Assembly: GCF_002926065.1 (NCBI RefSeq)
Contig: NZ_PREZ01000006.1
Span: 62,001 to 126,000, forward strand
Direction: 5' to 3'
DNA from: Jeotgalibacillus proteolyticus
Lineage (GTDB): Bacteria; Bacillota; Bacilli; Bacillales; Jeotgalibacillaceae
Length of the DNA: 64,000 nucleotides
This document shows positions 62,500 through 64,000 of this stretch, piece after piece. How positions within the stretch are numbered: the stretch's first letter is position 1; every line of letters starts with the position of its first letter. The notes below the pieces were generated by a model that made no database searches, was not told where the DNA came from, and saw only the letters and a list, made by a program, of their open reading frames with translations. The translations under genes were made by a program, and so were the position numbers.

Positions 62500-62760
62500 A
62501 TGGGACTTCTTCTTTATTTAATTGTTGGTGGACTAATAGGGTGGCTTGCAGGCTTACTATTAGGAAAAGATGTACCGATGGGCTGTATTGGAAATATTAT
62601 TGCAGGGATTATCGGATCCTGGATCGCCGGTGAGCTCCTTGGAGGGTTCAGTACCTTTGGACCATCTGTTGCTGGAATTCACATCATACCGGCATTAATT
62701 GGCGCCGTCATTTTTGTTTTCATTTTGAGCCTGATTTTGCGGGCAGCGAGAAAAAGATAG
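62500..62760 (+). CDS. GlsB/YeaQ/YmgE family membrane protein
   Basis: This 86-residue protein has three glycine-rich membrane helices and the family pattern GGLIGWLAGLLLGK, GNIIAGIIGSWIAGELLG and IIPALIGAVIFVFILSLI. It is a stress-linked small membrane protein of unknown mechanism (once called transglycosylase-associated). GAAAGGAG lies before ATG 62500. A long terminator follows. Confidence 0.92.
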   Translation: MGLLLYLIVGGLIGWLAGLLLGKDVPMGCIGNIIAGIIGSWIAGELLGGFSTFGPSVAGIHIIPALIGAVIFVFILSLILRAARKR

Positions 62761-62770
62761 AAAAAATAAG

Positions 62771-62822
62771 AAAAGCTCTGAATGGCTGTACAGTAACAGT
62801 ACTGCCATTCAGGGCTTTTTTT
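62771..62822 (+). terminator. Terminator of the GlsB-family gene
   Basis: AAAAGC, CTGAATGGC and GTAC pair with GTAC, GCCATTCAG and GCTTTT in one long stem with small bulges, followed by TTTTTTT. Confidence 0.92.
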
Positions 62823-62955
62823 GATGCTTTTCTGAGTGCACCTATTATTTGGAATTAACTTGAATATAATTAAGAATGATCTATTAAATTCAAGATAAAT
62901 TGCATATAATTGAGAAAAAGCTGATAGTTTAGTAGCAAATCAGGAGTAGATGGCA

Positions 62956-64000
62956 ATGGTTAATGAGTGGTTAATATATATGCTTGTGATTATTCTAGCA
63001 GGCACCTTGAGTTTATTTTTATGTTTATATGTCCAGATAAAAATTAAAGATGGTCCTGGAGTGAAGCCCTACATTTATATGACACTCTTCTCGACGATCT
63101 TTATTTTTTCCTATGCCTTTGAGCTTTCAAGCTCTGAACTTGAACAGATCCTTTTTTGGGTGCGTATTCAGTATCTTTTTATGCCGTTTATTCCAGCTTT
63201 TATTCTGCTCATGTGTGTTGAATATGCAGGTCATAAAATAAAACCATGGATAACCTACTGTTTGTTCATACTCCCGATTACGACAATCTTTATGCATAAT
63301 ACGAATAATCTTCATCAGCTTTACTATACGTCTGCAGAGCTTCGAAGTGATGCGCCATTTCCCGTTTTGTCGCTTCAGTACGGACCCTGGTTTTACGTCC
63401 ATTCTATTTTTGTTTTATTGTGCGTAGTCATGGGTGTAATCATTTTAATTATGAAAATGAGAAGATCCCTTTTTCGTTTTCGCATGCAGCTTTTGACGAT
63501 GACAGTTGGCCTTTTGATGCCGATCCTTGGGAATTATTTTTATTTAAATGATCTGAGTCCACATGGAATTGACCTTGGTCCTGTGTCAATGAGTGCTTCA
63601 TTTCTGCTTCATGCAGCTGCCATTATTTCCTTTCAAATGTTCAATGTCGGGCCTATTGCAAGGGACACCGTATTTGAAAGCATGAAGGATGGGGTTATGG
63701 TGCTTAATCAAAATGAGGTCATCGTTGACTTTAACCGGGCGATGGGAGATGTTCTTTCTTCGCTCTCCCAGCAGGTAATTGGAAAACCGATAAAAAAGGT
63801 CCTGCGTAATCATCCAGAGCTTTTCAATATGATTGAGCAGGAAGCGGAGGGTGATATTCAGCTTGTTGTGGGAGTAAAGAAATCTTATTTTCATATCCGA
63901 TTCACTCCTGTATGGAATAAAACAGAGTTACTAGGCAAGATTATTACGTTCGTTGATGTGAGTGAGAGAGTGCATATTCAGCAAAGGCTCGAACAGCTCG
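62956..64000 (+). CDS. 7TM-PAS sensor protein, 3' end cut by window edge
   Basis: The first 348 residues are visible and the frame is open to the right edge. Residues 1-225 have seven or eight hydrophobic segments of the histidine-kinase N-terminal 7TM type (PYIYMTLFSTIFIFSYAFELSS, YIFMP-like QYLFMPFIPAFILLMCVEYAG, QYGPWFYVHSIFVLL). A PAS domain follows from about 230 (SMKDGVMVLNQNEVIVDFNRAMGDVL, then GKPIKKVLRNHPE). The output domain is beyond the edge; a histidine kinase or a GGDEF domain is equally possible. The start is ATG 62956, nine bases after AGGAG; an ATG six bases earlier is too close. Confidence 0.82.
   Translation, partial: MVNEWLIYMLVIILAGTLSLFLCLYVQIKIKDGPGVKPYIYMTLFSTIFIFSYAFELSSSELEQILFWVRIQYLFMPFIPAFILLMCVEYAGHKIKPWITYCLFILPITTIFMHNTNNLHQLYYTSAELRSDAPFPVLSLQYGPWFYVHSIFVLLCVVMGVIILIMKMRRSLFRFRMQLLTMTVGLLMPILGNYFYLNDLSPHGIDLGPVSMSASFLLHAAAIISFQMFNVGPIARDTVFESMKDGVMVLNQNEVIVDFNRAMGDVLSSLSQQVIGKPIKKVLRNHPELFNMIEQEAEGDIQLVVGVKKSYFHIRFTPVWNKTELLGKIITFVDVSERVHIQQRLEQL

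Overview
The window looks like chromosomal DNA of a low-to-moderate GC, endospore-forming Bacillaceae-type Firmicute. The evidence is strong AGGAGG-type ribosome sites, frequent GTG and TTG starts, a small Spo0E-family protein with the SQELD signature, two Rex boxes in front of ldh, a NagR/YvoA-type GntR regulator with a matching operator, and many proteins that resemble Bacillus families (BsaA, YoxD, FadE/YusJ, YngI-like). No tRNA, rRNA, CRISPR array, phage module or transposase gene was seen.

Layout. 0-6.1 kb: glutamate synthase (gltD cut by the left edge, gltB complete), then an unlisted-size small gene. 6.5-17.3 kb: glutathione peroxidase, glycerophosphodiesterase, a triple 188-bp tandem repeat, an alcohol dehydrogenase family protein, a short AlbA_2 protein, an AIM24 protein, a frameshifted gamma-glutamyltransferase, a lactate-permease family transporter, a NagR-like regulator, a DUF421 protein and a GNAT. 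17.5-27.6 kb: acyl-CoA synthetase, several small metabolic and hypothetical genes, an endonuclease I, Rex-controlled ldh and a YoxD-like SDR. 27.8-35.7 kb: a fatty-acid/acyl-CoA degradation regulon on the minus strand in two operons (ACAD-SDR-TetR and 3HCDH-thioesterase-APH-ACAD-quinone reductase), each headed by the same ACCGGT-centred palindrome, probably the operator of the internal TetR regulator. 36-45.4 kb: a probable exopolysaccharide locus made of a family 2 glycosyltransferase, a membrane-anchored HEAT protein, an HPt-REC-GGDEF-REC signalling protein with degenerate motifs, two predicted TIM-barrel glycosidase-like proteins, and next to it a membrane protein ending in a sigma-70 region 4 helix-turn-helix. 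45.9-49.6 kb: a large secreted endonuclease/exonuclease/phosphatase protein. 50-64 kb: SDRs, a TetR regulator beside an ABC exporter, a repetitive protein, thioredoxin-like, GAF-STAS, VTT/DedA-type and Spo0E-like proteins, a frameshifted saccharopine-dehydrogenase-like gene, branched-chain aminotransferase, a secreted glucoamylase-family hydrolase, a GlsB/YeaQ protein and a sensor protein cut by the right edge.

The most unusual items are the exopolysaccharide-type locus with its degenerate c-di-GMP module, the membrane-embedded sigma region 4 protein, the two-operon acyl-CoA regulon, and a dispersed hairpin repeat family (three tandem copies, two inverted single copies, two tail fragments) that sits only between genes and appears to supply transcription terminators. 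Three genes are split by single-base frameshifts (11.7-13.4, 28.8-30.6 and 58.5-59.5 kb) and one small remnant looks frameshifted too; at least one break lies in a nine-base homopolymer, so sequencing error and true decay cannot be separated here.
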